DNA of 64,000 nt from Ochrobactrum vermis. Its GTDB lineage: Bacteria; Pseudomonadota; Alphaproteobacteria; Rhizobiales; Rhizobiaceae. This document shows, one piece after another, positions 45,303 through 54,546 of the stretch. The notes under the pieces are model-generated. The model worked only from the letters and a program-made list of their open reading frames with translations, did not search any database and was not told the origin of the DNA. Location of the stretch: NCBI RefSeq assembly GCF_002975205.1, contig NZ_PCOC01000002.1, positions 310,001-374,000 of the forward strand, given 5' to 3'. Made by a program: the position numbers and the translations under genes. The number at the start of each line of letters is the position of its first letter. Position 1 is the stretch's first letter.

Positions 45303-46100
45303 ATGGCACAGCACATTGCTGCAGGCGGATCCTTGTCGCCGCTCGAAGAGGTATTCGGTCTTCACGGAAAGCACGCTTTGGTTACTGGCGGAGGAAGTGG
45401 CCTTGGGCGCGCAATAGCCTCTTGCCTTGCGCAAGCGGGCGCACGTGTCACCATCGCGGGGCGCAGAATAGACGTGCTGGAGCAAGCCGCCAGCGAGCTC
45501 GGTGCGCAAGTCAACGCGGCCCGTGTGGACCTGTGTGATATCGGATCGATCCAGGGATTTGCTGCGGAAGTCGAACTCAATCATGGTCCGGTGGACATAT
45601 TGGTCAACAACGCCGGCAATACGGTCAAGAAGCCGTTCGAAGATCAGACGATCGAGGATCTTGACCACGTGTTTGACGTACACGTTCGCGGTGCGCTTGA
45701 GCTCACACGTTGCATTGTGCCTGGCCAAGCATCAAGAGGGCAGGGGTCGGTGCTGTTTATCGCGTCGATGACATCGTTCATCGGTCAGCCGTTCATTATT
45801 GGGTATACCGCCGCCAAATCTGCACTGACAGGTGTCGTCCGCGGGCTATCCGCCGAATATTCGAGCCGGAATGTGAGGATCAATGCGATTGCTCCCGGCT
45901 GGATCGACACGGAGCTTTTCAGAGCAGCCACATCTAACGACAAGTCCCGCTACGAAAAAATACTCGGTCGCATTCAGATGGGACACGTCGGACAGCCCGT
46001 GGATATCGGGTGGGCATCTGTCTATCTCGCATCACCGGCGGCTGCATACGTGACGGGCCAAACCCTTGTCGTGGACGGTGGAGCGTTGATCGGATTCTAA
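45303..46100 (+). CDS. short-chain dehydrogenase (gluconate 5-dehydrogenase-like)
   Basis: 265 residues, starting one base after the previous stop. The Rossmann motif is TGGGSGLGRAIA, with NNAG in ILVNNAGN, the catalytic Ser in FIASMTS, and Y-x3-K in IGYTAAKSA. Arg residues after the second strand (AGRRIDV) favour NADP(H). It is probably the partner of the zinc dehydrogenase: one oxidises and the other reduces, inverting a hydroxyl on the sugar-acid chain. That pairing is inference. Confidence 0.88.
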   Translation: MAQHIAAGGSLSPLEEVFGLHGKHALVTGGGSGLGRAIASCLAQAGARVTIAGRRIDVLEQAASELGAQVNAARVDLCDIGSIQGFAAEVELNHGPVDILVNNAGNTVKKPFEDQTIEDLDHVFDVHVRGALELTRCIVPGQASRGQGSVLFIASMTSFIGQPFIIGYTAAKSALTGVVRGLSAEYSSRNVRINAIAPGWIDTELFRAATSNDKSRYEKILGRIQMGHVGQPVDIGWASVYLASPAAAYVTGQTLVVDGGALIGF

Positions 46101-46122
46101 TGTTCTTTGGGAGGAAGAATAA

Positions 46123-47100
46123 ATGAATTTACTTCTGAAATACACCTTAGCTGTCGGCCTGTTACTGACCGGCAATGTAGTGGCCTTGGCCGATACAACT
46201 ACCATCAAAGTTGCGTATGAGAACAATCCCGGTGAACCGGTTGATCAGGTCATGCACCATTGGAAGGAAGACCTGGAAAATCGTTCGGGGGGCGAGATCG
46301 TGTTGGAGCTTTATCCCTCCTCACAGCTCGGCTCCAAGAAGGACGTGACAGAACAGGCCATGATGGGCCTCAATGTTATTACCATCACGGACGTTGGCTT
46401 CCTGGCCGACTATGATCCTGACCTCGGCGTTTTGTTCGGGCCCTATCTGGCGGATGACCCGTCCAAACTCTTCAAGATCTATGACGGTGATTGGTTCAAG
46501 CAGAAGTCCGAGGCGCTCAAGGCCAAAGGCATTCATGTGGTGATGCGCAACTATCTCTACGGTGTGCGACAGCTGATCACACGAAAGCCGGTGCGTAATC
46601 CTGATGACCTGAAAGGGCTGAAGATCCGCGTGCCCAATAACAACATGCAGATCAAGATTTTTGAAGCCATGGGCGCTACTCCCACACCTATGCCGCTTGG
46701 TGAGACCTTTCCGGCACTGGCACAAGGTGTAATTGACGGTGTCGAGAATCCCATCTCCGTGCTGTACGGCCAGAAGTTTCATGAGGAAGCAAAAAACCTT
46801 AGCATGATTGGCTATCTCACCAATACCGCCATGTTCGTAGGTGGCGAGGCCTTCTTCTCAACTCTTACAGAAGAGAAAGTGAAGCTCATCGAGGCCACTG
46901 CTTACGATGCCGGTCTCTACAGCCAAAAGTTGACCACCGATCTCGACAACCAGATGATCGCAAAGATGAAAGAAGCCGGTGTCGAGGTGATCGATGTCGA
47001 TAATACACCGTTCAAAGAATTGACGAAGAAAGTCTACTCGGAGTTCCCCGAGTGGTCGTCCGGCCTCTACGACCAAATTCAAGCGGAGTTGAACAAATAA
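46123..47100 (+). CDS. TRAP transporter substrate-binding protein (DctP)
   Basis: 325 residues with signal peptide (TLAVGLLLTGNVVALAD). The DctP fold is seen in SGGEIVLELYPSSQLGSKKD and in the conserved arginine region GLKIRVPNNNMQIKIFEAMG, which binds the substrate carboxylate. ALAQGVIDGVENP is also diagnostic. It captures an organic acid in the periplasm and passes it to the DctQM membrane pair encoded next. Confidence 0.93.
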   Translation: MNLLLKYTLAVGLLLTGNVVALADTTTIKVAYENNPGEPVDQVMHHWKEDLENRSGGEIVLELYPSSQLGSKKDVTEQAMMGLNVITITDVGFLADYDPDLGVLFGPYLADDPSKLFKIYDGDWFKQKSEALKAKGIHVVMRNYLYGVRQLITRKPVRNPDDLKGLKIRVPNNNMQIKIFEAMGATPTPMPLGETFPALAQGVIDGVENPISVLYGQKFHEEAKNLSMIGYLTNTAMFVGGEAFFSTLTEEKVKLIEATAYDAGLYSQKLTTDLDNQMIAKMKEAGVEVIDVDNTPFKELTKKVYSEFPEWSSGLYDQIQAELNK

Positions 47101-47244
47101 GCGTGCTGGAAGACCAGGGAACGTGGGCCGGTCACGTACCCTTGACCGCGAATATTAATCAGGGCTGTCCCATTCCTAAAAATGGTGAGCAGCACTCGCC
47201 GGGCGTGCACCACAATGGACCACTCCCGGCATAGGAACGCTTCA

Positions 47245-47715
47245 ATGAAACTCATATCCCGCTTAACGGACTGGTTGGCGGCATTGCCGCTGCTTGTCCT
47301 ACTCGTAATATTCAATGTCGCCGTGGTGATGCGCTATTTCGTCGATAGGCCGTTGCAATGGACCGAGGAGGTCGCCGGCCTGCTAATGATCTGGATCGTT
47401 ATGCTGGGCGGCATCGCAGCTGAACGCGACAATCAACATCTTGCTATCCCGGCGGTGGTAGACCTTTTGCGGCCAAAGGCGACCGCTGCCATCAACCTCG
47501 TCGTCTCGCTGCTGTCTGCAGCTTTCCTGCTCTATGTATCCTATGTCGGCCTGATTCTGGCGTTGACCGTGAAGTTCAAGGTCACCGACATACTACGTAT
47601 TTCCTATTTCTGGATTGACCTCGCTATCCCGGTCGGCTTCGTCGCCATAGCCGCCTACATGGTAGGGCAAGGCGTCGCCCAAGCGCGCAAGGCGTTTGCG
47701 GAGGTTGTTCAATGA
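47245..47715 (+). CDS. TRAP transporter small membrane subunit (DctQ)
   Basis: 156 residues from ATG 47245, with four membrane helices. Family marks are VVMRYFVDRPLQWTEEVAGLLMIW near the start and the final helix before AYMVGQGV. It overlaps the large subunit start by four bases. 47101-47244 before it holds no gene. It anchors the large permease DctM and helps bind the receptor. Confidence 0.9.
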   Translation: MKLISRLTDWLAALPLLVLLVIFNVAVVMRYFVDRPLQWTEEVAGLLMIWIVMLGGIAAERDNQHLAIPAVVDLLRPKATAAINLVVSLLSAAFLLYVSYVGLILALTVKFKVTDILRISYFWIDLAIPVGFVAIAAYMVGQGVAQARKAFAEVVQ

Positions 47716-48986
47716 ACCTGACGATCATTTTCCTCGTTATGTTGGCCCTCTTCGCACTCAACATGCGTCTTTACGTGGGCATCCTCATGGCGGTGTTTGC
47801 CTATTTCGTCTTCTTCAACCACATCCCAATCGCCATCGCCGTGCAGCGATTCATTGGCCCGGCGCAGAACACCTCGCTGCTGGCTATACCCTTTTTCATC
47901 ATGCTGGGAACAGTTATGTCACATACCGGCATAGCCGAGCGTATGATCAGGGTGTCGGACCTGCTGGTTGGCCGCCTCCGCGGCGGCATGGCGCTAACCA
48001 ACATCATGGTCTCGACGCTGATGGGCGGCGTCAGCGCCTCCAACCTCGCCGACAGTGCAATGTTGACGCGTATGATGGTACCCGAAATGGAAAAGCGAGG
48101 CTACGACCGCGCCTTCTCATGTGCCGTCACTGCTGCCGGTTCGCTGGTCACGCCGATCATTCCGCCCGGTATCGCGCTCATTATCTATGGTCTGATCGCT
48201 GACGTCTCTATCGGCAAAATGTTCATGGCCGGCATCCTGCCCGGAATCCTCGGCGCCATCTTGTTGATGGTGGCCGCCTACGTCACTTCGGTACGACGCG
48301 GCTACAAGCCGAGCCGCGAGCGAGCGCTTACTGGCGCCGAAATCCGGCAGACGCTGGGTTCGGCCTGGACAGCCGTACTGCTGATCGTAGCCATCCTGGG
48401 CGGCATACGCGCCAACATCTTCACGCCGACAGAGGCTGGCGCTGTCGCCGTCACTTTTGTGCTTATCATAGGCTTCTTCATTTATCGTGAGATGAAGTTG
48501 AAGCATGTGGTAGAGTCGCTAATCGAGACGGCTAAATCTACTTCTTCGGTGCTTTTGGTCATTATGGCCTCGTCTGCGCTTGCCTGGGTGTTCTCGTTGG
48601 AACAGGCGGGTCAGTCTCTGGCCACAGTTATCTCCACCGTCACGGATAATCCCTACCTGTTTCTGCTAGTGGTCAACGTTGTGCTGTTGTTCCTCGGTAT
48701 GCTGATCGAGGGTACCGCGCTAATGATCGTGCTAGTTCCCTTGCTTATGCCGACCGTCAAGGCGATGGGAATCGATCCTGTTCACTTTGGCATCATCGTC
48801 ATCGTTAACCTGTCTGTTGGCACTCTGACGCCACCTGTCGGAACGGTGATGCTCATGGTTTGCAACATCGCAAAGGTGAAGGTGAGCGATTTCACGCGTC
48901 AGGCTTTCAGCATGTATGCGGGGCTGTTCGTGTTTCTATTAATAGTCACCTACGTACCAACCATTTCCACTCTCCTAGCCAAGTAA
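47712..48986 (+). CDS. TRAP transporter large membrane subunit (DctM)
   Basis: 424 residues with about a dozen membrane helices. DctM features include LLAIPFFIMLGTVMSHTGIAERM, GGVSASNLADSAML, AVTAAGSLVTPIIPPGI, and LFLGMLIEGTALMIVLVP (quoted in part). The sodium-coupled import channel is complete. The first segment spans about residues 57-79. Confidence 0.92.
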   Translation: MNLTIIFLVMLALFALNMRLYVGILMAVFAYFVFFNHIPIAIAVQRFIGPAQNTSLLAIPFFIMLGTVMSHTGIAERMIRVSDLLVGRLRGGMALTNIMVSTLMGGVSASNLADSAMLTRMMVPEMEKRGYDRAFSCAVTAAGSLVTPIIPPGIALIIYGLIADVSIGKMFMAGILPGILGAILLMVAAYVTSVRRGYKPSRERALTGAEIRQTLGSAWTAVLLIVAILGGIRANIFTPTEAGAVAVTFVLIIGFFIYREMKLKHVVESLIETAKSTSSVLLVIMASSALAWVFSLEQAGQSLATVISTVTDNPYLFLLVVNVVLLFLGMLIEGTALMIVLVPLLMPTVKAMGIDPVHFGIIVIVNLSVGTLTPPVGTVMLMVCNIAKVKVSDFTRQAFSMYAGLFVFLLIVTYVPTISTLLAK

Positions 48987-48999
48987 AGGATTGCCCATC

Positions 49000-49698
49000 A
49001 TGTCCGCTCTGAACTTTTCCTCTGACAAAACGATTTTTGAAGCTCTGAGGACTGAGCTGTTTACTGCCGTCGTTGGCGATGTTCTCGACGTGCTTGGCCA
49101 TCGCCACCAGTTCCTGCCAGCTGGCATCGCACCGCTCCAGCAAGATATGAAAATAGTTGGCCGTGCTATGCCGGTGCTGGAGGCCGACGTGTTCTCCGAT
49201 GGCTCATCGACGGCCCATGGCCCGTTGGCCAACAAACCTTTCGGTCTGATGATGGAGGCGCTGGACGATCTCCAGGAAGACGAGGTCTACATCGCTACCG
49301 GCGCATCGTTGCGCTACGCGTTGTGGGGCGGACTGATGTCCACGCGAGCTCAGCACCTTAAGGCGGCAGGCGCTATCCTCGACGGGTATGTCCGGGACAC
49401 CAACGAAATCGAGAAGCTAGGCTTCAACGTATTCTCACGCGGGATTTATGCTCAGGACCAGGGACCACGTGGGAAGGTGATCGATTATCGTTGTGCTATC
49501 GAGATCGATGGCATCCGCATCGAACCGGGTGACCTAATCTTCGGTGACCGTGAAGGCGTGTTGGTTATTCCGCGGGCCGTCGAAGCCGAAGCCGTCGAAC
49601 GCGCTTTGGAGAAGGTGCGTACCGAAAGCGAAGTGGCCGTTGCCATCCGCAAGGGGATGAGCGCCTGCGAAGCCTTCAAGACCTACGGGGTGATGTGA
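49000..49698 (+). CDS. RraA/HMG-aldolase family protein
   Basis: 232 residues from ATG 49000 (AAAGGA eight bases before). The RraA-like fold is seen in FTAVVGDVLDVLGHRHQFLP and in GAILDGYVRDTNEI, with the catalytic R-D pair in VRDTNE, plus GDLIFGDREGVLVIP. Relatives cleave 4-hydroxy-4-methyl-2-oxoglutarate or other 4-hydroxy-2-oxoacids into pyruvate. Here, after the dehydratase, it could split a 2-keto-3-deoxy acid, but an oxaloacetate decarboxylase or regulatory role is also known in the family. The stop overlaps the next start. Confidence 0.85.
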   Translation: MSALNFSSDKTIFEALRTELFTAVVGDVLDVLGHRHQFLPAGIAPLQQDMKIVGRAMPVLEADVFSDGSSTAHGPLANKPFGLMMEALDDLQEDEVYIATGASLRYALWGGLMSTRAQHLKAAGAILDGYVRDTNEIEKLGFNVFSRGIYAQDQGPRGKVIDYRCAIEIDGIRIEPGDLIFGDREGVLVIPRAVEAEAVERALEKVRTESEVAVAIRKGMSACEAFKTYGVM

Positions 49699-50039
49699 TG
49701 TCGGCTCCGGATGCGCCACACGAAGTTACCGACACTGATAGCCGGCTGCTACTGCTTTCGGACACAGACAACGTGCTTGTTGCGCGTCAGCCCATCGCCG
49801 CCAGCGAGACCATTCGCGTTTCCGGCGTCAGCGTACGGACGGAAAAGGAAATTCTGCTGGGGCACAAGGTGGCCCGGCAGGCAATTACAGAAAATGGAAA
49901 AGTGTATAAATACGGCGCACCGATCGGTTCCGCTACTCGCGCCATCGCGATTGGCGAACACGTGCATGTGCATAACATGAAGAGCGACTACACCAAGACA
50001 CATACCATAGATGCGTCGAATGAGGAGAAGTCGAAATGA
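49698..50039 (+). CDS. UxaA-family dehydratase, small SAF-domain subunit
   Basis: 113 residues from ATG 49698, overlapping the previous stop by one base. It holds the SAF domain seen at the N-terminus of altronate dehydratase: TDNVLVARQPIAASETI, LLGHKVARQAI, KYGAPIGSATRAIAIGEHVHVHN. It overlaps the large subunit by four bases. In the common UxaA enzymes both domains are one chain; here they are split, as in several sugar-acid operons. The pair would dehydrate a sugar acid to the 2-keto-3-deoxy product with iron. Confidence 0.88.
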   Translation: MSAPDAPHEVTDTDSRLLLLSDTDNVLVARQPIAASETIRVSGVSVRTEKEILLGHKVARQAITENGKVYKYGAPIGSATRAIAIGEHVHVHNMKSDYTKTHTIDASNEEKSK

Positions 50040-51256
50040 GCGAAACCGCCGACCTGAGAGGTTACTTGCGTGCCGACGGCCGCAAGGGCATCCGTAACAT
50101 CGTGATCGTGGCCTATCTAGTAGAATGTGCTCATCATGTCGGGCGCGAGATCATCGGCCATTTTCGCGGCAAGGACGTACACCTCATCGGTTTTCCCGGT
50201 TGCTTTCCCAATGAGTACGCGCAGCGCATGATGGAGCGGCTTTGTACTCATCCCAATGTGGGGGCAGTACTTCTGCTATCCCTCGGATGTGAGAGCTTCA
50301 ACAAATTTTCACTTTCCAAGACCGTTGTAGCCAGCGGCCGCCCCGTGACGACGCTGACTATTCAAAACAATGGCGGAACGCTCTCAACTATTGAGGATGG
50401 AACTGCCTGGGTCGGTCAGCAGCTTGAAGTGTTGGCGGAAGCCGAGACCGTGCCGATGCGACTAGACGAATTGGTGATAGGCACCGTCTGCGGCGGCTCT
50501 GACGGGACCAGTGGGTTGACCGGCAATCCGGCAGTGGGTCGCACCTTCGATCGGCTGGTCGAGGCGGGCGCGACCTGCATCTTCGAGGAGACGGGGGAGC
50601 TGATTGGCTGTGAGGAGATCATGGCCGACCGTGCGATCACTCCACAGCTAGGTGACGAATTGCGTGGCGCCGTTGCCAAGGCCGCCCGCTATTATGCAAC
50701 GTTAGGCTACGGTAGTTTTGCGCCAGGGAACGCGGATGGCGGGCTCTCTACCATCGAGGAGAAGTCGATGGGCGCCTATGCAAAATCCGGGTCGTCACAA
50801 ATTTTAGGCATAATCAAACCCGGCGATATTCCACCGACCGGAGGATTGTTTCTGATGGATGTTGTGCCGGACGGCGAGGTGCGCTTCGGCTTTCCCAACA
50901 TTTCCGACAATGCTGAGATCGTGGAGATGATTGCCTCCGGTTGCCATCTCACCCTGTTCGTCACCGGGCGTGGCTCGGTGTCGGGCTCTGCCATCTCGCC
51001 AGTCATCAAGGTCTGCGCCAATCCAGAGACCTATCGCAAGCTTGCAGGTGACATGGATGTCGACGCTGGCAGAATCCTCGAGGGTCGCGCCACGCTGGAC
51101 GAGGTCGGCAATGAAATACTACATCTCATAAAGGACGTGGCGCGCGGTGTAACTACCAAGTCGGAGCATCTGGGCCACCGTGAGTTCATTCTGACGTACA
51201 AGACCTTTGAGCCGGTAGGCCCTGCTTGCCTACCTACGATCGCGACAAGAGTTTAA
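50036..51256 (+). CDS. UxaA-family sugar-acid dehydratase, large subunit
   Basis: 406 residues. Family marks are GYLRADGRKGIRNIVIVAYLV near the start, the cysteines in FPGCFPNEYAQ and LLSLGCES, GTVCGGSDGTSGLTGNPAVG, and the late region GRGSVSGSAISPVIKVCANP. The substrate is probably a C5-C6 aldonic or uronic-derived acid such as an altronate or galactonate stereoisomer; the sequence does not fix it. It closes the main block of the operon, 191 bases before the flavoprotein gene. Confidence 0.88.
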   Translation: MSETADLRGYLRADGRKGIRNIVIVAYLVECAHHVGREIIGHFRGKDVHLIGFPGCFPNEYAQRMMERLCTHPNVGAVLLLSLGCESFNKFSLSKTVVASGRPVTTLTIQNNGGTLSTIEDGTAWVGQQLEVLAEAETVPMRLDELVIGTVCGGSDGTSGLTGNPAVGRTFDRLVEAGATCIFEETGELIGCEEIMADRAITPQLGDELRGAVAKAARYYATLGYGSFAPGNADGGLSTIEEKSMGAYAKSGSSQILGIIKPGDIPPTGGLFLMDVVPDGEVRFGFPNISDNAEIVEMIASGCHLTLFVTGRGSVSGSAISPVIKVCANPETYRKLAGDMDVDAGRILEGRATLDEVGNEILHLIKDVARGVTTKSEHLGHREFILTYKTFEPVGPACLPTIATRV

Positions 51257-51447
51257 GAGCGGCGGCAGAACCTCTCACAACTCGCCTAATTGAGGATTGA
51301 ATCTTATGAGATCTGATCCAGGCCATAGAATAATCACACTCAATTTGCAAAACTTACTGCAAAAGGGTGCGGACGGCTTCAGACTAATTGCGCTCATAGA
51401 TGCCATCGGCCGCTTGGCAACGTGTTCCTGATCATGGGGGCTGTATT

Positions 51448-52803
51448 ATGAAGACATTCGACGCCATATTTATCGGCGCAGGCCAGGCGGGGCCCTTTCT
51501 TGCTGCCCGCATGGCAGCGGAGGGTCGCAAGGTCGCTCTTATCGAACGAAAATACCTCGGTGGCACCTGCGTCAACGCCGGATGCATGCCGACCAAAACG
51601 CTGGTCGCGAGCGCTAGGGCAGCGCATATCGCCAGCCGAGCAGCGGAATTCGGTGTGACAATAGGCGGACCCGTCGGCATTGATATGAAAACCGTTCAGG
51701 CAAGAGCCGAGAAAGTCATATTGAACGCGCGCAACAATCTCAAAACATGGTTCGACGGGCTCGATACGTTGACTGTCATACAAGGACAGGCAGAGTTCGA
51801 AAACGCAACCACGGTCTCCGTCAATGGAGAGAGGATAACAGCACCGCAGATATTCCTCAATGTCGGAGCGCGTCCCGTCATCCCCGACTATCCGGGCCTT
51901 GAAAAAGTGCCCTATCTGACCAGTACGTCGATCATCGAGCTTGATAGGCTGCCGCATCATCTCGTGGTCATTGGCGGTAGTTATATCGGGCTTGAGTTTG
52001 CGCAGATGTATCGCCGATTTGGCTCCCAAGTCACCATTATTCAGCGAGGTCCCCGTCTTGCCCCACGCGAGGATGATGATGTGTCGGAAGCCATCGCAAA
52101 GGTCCTCGAAAACGAGGGCATCACGGTGTGCACGAATGCGAATATTGTTTCATTTGCCAACAAAGGGCCGGATATTGAAGTGACCATGGATCATGACGTG
52201 GTTCTCGGCAGTGATGTCCTGATTGCGACTGGACGAAAGCCCAATACCGATGATCTTGGCCTGGACACCACAGATGTGGAGACCGACAAACGTGGCTTCA
52301 TCGTTACGGACGATACGCTATCGACCAATGTCGATGGTATCTGGGCACTGGGTGACTGCAACGGACGGGGTGCATTCACGCACACGTCCTATAATGATTT
52401 CGAAATCGTGGCGGCAAACCTTCTGGACGGGGCGGACAGAAAAGTGAGCGACCGCATTCCCGCTTATGCACTCTATATTGACCCGCCGCTTGGCCGGGTC
52501 GGCATGACGGAGCGAGATGCACGGGCATCCGGCAAAGACATTCTGGTTTCCGTGCGACCGATGAGCCGGGTCGGTCGCGCAATCGAACGTGCTGAAACGC
52601 AAGGTTTCATGAAACTCGTTGCCGATGCCGCGACAGGCCAGATACTTGGGGCGTCAATTCTAGGTATCGAGGGTGACGAAGCTATTCATGGTATCATCGA
52701 TGCCATGAACGCACGCGTTTCCTATAGAGACTTAAAATGGGCTGTACCAGTACATCCAACTGTTTCGGAATTGATTCCCACGTTGATTGGCGATCTCAAA
52801 TAA
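51448..52803 (+). CDS. pyridine-nucleotide disulfide oxidoreductase (mercuric-reductase-like)
   Basis: 451 residues from ATG 51448. FAD site AIFIGAGQAGPFLAARMA, redox pair in GGTCVNAGCMPTKTL (C-x4-C), NAD site VIGGSYIGLEFAQ, second FAD motif GIWALGDCNG, and the C-terminal catalytic VHPTVSELIP with His and Glu. It is a complete class-I disulfide reductase. The C-terminal vicinal cysteines of true MerA are absent and dihydrolipoamide dehydrogenase partners are not adjacent, so the substrate is open. It may reduce a thiol linked to the sugar-acid pathway or be independent. Confidence 0.87.
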   Translation: MKTFDAIFIGAGQAGPFLAARMAAEGRKVALIERKYLGGTCVNAGCMPTKTLVASARAAHIASRAAEFGVTIGGPVGIDMKTVQARAEKVILNARNNLKTWFDGLDTLTVIQGQAEFENATTVSVNGERITAPQIFLNVGARPVIPDYPGLEKVPYLTSTSIIELDRLPHHLVVIGGSYIGLEFAQMYRRFGSQVTIIQRGPRLAPREDDDVSEAIAKVLENEGITVCTNANIVSFANKGPDIEVTMDHDVVLGSDVLIATGRKPNTDDLGLDTTDVETDKRGFIVTDDTLSTNVDGIWALGDCNGRGAFTHTSYNDFEIVAANLLDGADRKVSDRIPAYALYIDPPLGRVGMTERDARASGKDILVSVRPMSRVGRAIERAETQGFMKLVADAATGQILGASILGIEGDEAIHGIIDAMNARVSYRDLKWAVPVHPTVSELIPTLIGDLK

Positions 52804-52905
52804 GGCGGAACAAGAAGCCATTCCAGTAGGCGCACTGAGGTCGATCCGCCTCGCAAGTATTATAGGAGGCCTTGGTGATAACAATACTACTGGGTTTCAC
52901 CGAAG

Positions 52906-53199
52906 TCATTTACTTGCTGGCCGCCAGCGAATATTATTCATGGTAATCTCTAATTGTATATAGTACGATAAGATCGTTCTAATGCCGTATAGATCGACTA
53001 TCGTCTGGGCCGAAATGAAAATAGCAATACCATTGTTTTCCTGTTTGAAGATGACTTCTCCGTCGGCAATGAGAAAAAATGTCGAGCCATGTCTGACAGA
53101 AACTGAGTGACAGAAAGGTTTAATTTTGTCTCCTATTCGCCTGGAGACCGCAATTGGTTCCGCCGAACGGATAAAAGTCTCTGCATTCAGTTCGTGCAT
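52906..53199 (-). CDS. 97-aa protein of unknown function
   Basis: ATG 53199 was chosen because AAGGAAAAGG lies upstream; a TTG two codons earlier is possible. The protein reads HELNAETFIRSAEPIAVSRR, then a compact beta-rich part (STFFLIADGEVIFKQE, NGIAIFISAQTIVDLYG). There are no membrane segments and one cysteine. I recognise no family. It starts 42 bases after the LuxR-like fragment on the same strand, so it may once have belonged to that unit. Confidence 0.5.
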   Translation of the reverse strand: MHELNAETFIRSAEPIAVSRRIGDKIKPFCHSVSVRHGSTFFLIADGEVIFKQENNGIAIFISAQTIVDLYGIRTILSYYIQLEITMNNIRWRPASK

Positions 53200-53241
53200 T
53201 GCCAATCCTTTTCCTTAGTCTAGAACGTGGCCCAAACGCGC

Positions 53242-53637
53242 TTATAAGCCCAACTCCGCGGCTTTGATTTTCGCCTTCTTTCCAAGCCCTCGAACAGCAT
53301 TGAAGGTGCTGATGTCAACAACTCTCCGCAATGAGGCCAGCAGCCCTACAAAACTTCTGAAACCGTCTTCGTCTTCCAGAGGTACTATTATTCCCATCGC
53401 AAAGCGGAACTGTCTGAGAAATTCAAGAAAGTCCTGACTTCGACTATCTCTATACCGGTCGTAAGTGCTGTCCCAGACAAATGCACGATTGCCACCTAAT
53501 AACTGTGCGAGAAGTACATCATTCTCGATCAGGTTCATGCGCTTATACTCGCGCATGACGTTTAACGGGATCGTGCAGTACGTTGGGTCAAGCAACAACG
53601 CTTCTCTAGGTCGTAAACTCATAAAAGATGGCTTCAA
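53242..53637 (-). pseudogene. LuxR-type autoinducer-binding domain without HTH
   Basis: 131 residues whose start overlaps the DUF4279 stop as ATGA. The stretch from YKRMNLIENDV through NRAFVWD, DFLEFLRQFRFAMGIIVPL, and DEDGFRSFVGLLAS follows the ligand-binding domain of LuxR regulators. The normal DNA-binding domain that should follow is missing; the frame ends KIKAAELGL. The first strands of the domain are also absent. Similar first strands (FFTALDQSCTALGFDALILS) end the frame at 54941, beyond the IS5 element. It reads as one piece of a dismembered regulator, though a stand-alone modulator is possible. Confidence 0.5.
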
Positions 53638-54062
53638 ACGGTCGTCTCGTCCAACTCGTCACCGCTGTAGATGTCGAGGTCGAGTTCCAATCCACGCAGT
53701 CCGATCGCGCAGGTTGTGGTTGGAGAAAGGCTTTGGCCCTCATTAAAGCCTGAGAGGAACAGGCCTACGAATATGTTTCCCCGGAAGCGTAAGGATAATG
53801 CTCTCCACGCCTCCAAATCCGTGCTCAAGGCGGCAAAGAGAGTGGCAACCTGCTTGTCGAGTTCGCCAGGACTTTCATCGGGTGCGGACAGCATCCAGTA
53901 GCCGCTCCAAGCCACAATTTCTTTCCCTTTAGGTGTAGTCCAAGTGCCGCCTTTTTTCACGCCCTTCGTCGGCTGCACCCCAAGAATGCGCGATATCTCT
54001 TCTGGATCGAGATCGTCCCCGTGAAAGCGGAGGGATGCAGCAGTTCGGTGCACTTCAGCCAT
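53634..54062 (-). CDS. DUF4279 protein (immunity-like)
   Basis: 142 residues from ATG 54062, which overlaps the stop of the preceding truncated frame as TAATG. DUF4279 marks are LRFHGDDLDPEEISRILGVQP at the start, GTWTTPKGKEI, and WSGYWMLSAPDESPGELDKQV. DUF4279 proteins are small cytoplasmic proteins often found among immunity genes of toxin loci; no toxin is visible here. Acidic overall. The function in this place is unknown. Confidence 0.75.
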   Translation of the reverse strand: MAEVHRTAASLRFHGDDLDPEEISRILGVQPTKGVKKGGTWTTPKGKEIVAWSGYWMLSAPDESPGELDKQVATLFAALSTDLEAWRALSLRFRGNIFVGLFLSGFNEGQSLSPTTTCAIGLRGLELDLDIYSGDELDETTV

Positions 54063-54148
54063 TAGTCCTCAAGCCTTTCTGTCTTATACACGAGCGCGAT
54101 TCCAAGCCGCTCAAAATCACTTTCTCCTACGCACAGTTCATGATTCAA
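54062..54148 (-). pseudogene. C-terminal remnant of a gene cut by the IS5 element
   Basis: Reading from the IS border: NHELCVGESDFERLGIALVY, then KTERLED and TAA, which overlaps the DUF4279 start. The overlap shows it was the upstream member of one operon. Only about 28 residues remain and no family can be named. Confidence 0.45.
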
Positions 54149-54174
54149 GGGCCTTTATTTGAAGGAGGCAATTT

Positions 54175-54546
54175 ATGACCCGTCGGCGTTTTGATCTGAC
54201 CGATTTCGAGTGGGGTATAATCCAGCCGCTACTGCCGAACAAGCCGCGTGGAGTGCCACGGGTTGATGACCGTCGAGTGATCAACGGCATCTTATGGCGG
54301 TTCCGGACAGGCTCGCCATGGGCAGACGTTCCGGATCGATATGGTCCGTATACCACTTGCTACAACCGGTTCGTGCGATGGCGCAAGGCGGGTGTCTGGG
54401 ATCATGTTCTGGGCGAGATTTCCAAGGCTTTCGATGGCGATATCGTCATGATCGACAGCTCCTGTGTCCGTGTTCATCAACATGCGGCGACAGGAAAAAG
54501 GGGGATCAAGACGATGGCTGCATGGGACGTTCCCGTGGCGGCTTGA
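54175..54546 (+). CDS. IS5-family transposase, first frame
   Basis: 123 residues from ATG 54175 with GAAGGAGG upstream. It begins MTRRRFDLTDFEWGIIQPLL, the usual IS427-type opening, then GILWRFRTGSPWADVPDRYG and the first catalytic Asp in VMIDSSCVRVHQ. After AATGKRGIKT the meaning leaves this frame. The A5G5 run near 54494-54503 is the expected shift place to the second frame. Confidence 0.88.
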   Translation: MTRRRFDLTDFEWGIIQPLLPNKPRGVPRVDDRRVINGILWRFRTGSPWADVPDRYGPYTTCYNRFVRWRKAGVWDHVLGEISKAFDGDIVMIDSSCVRVHQHAATGKRGIKTMAAWDVPVAA

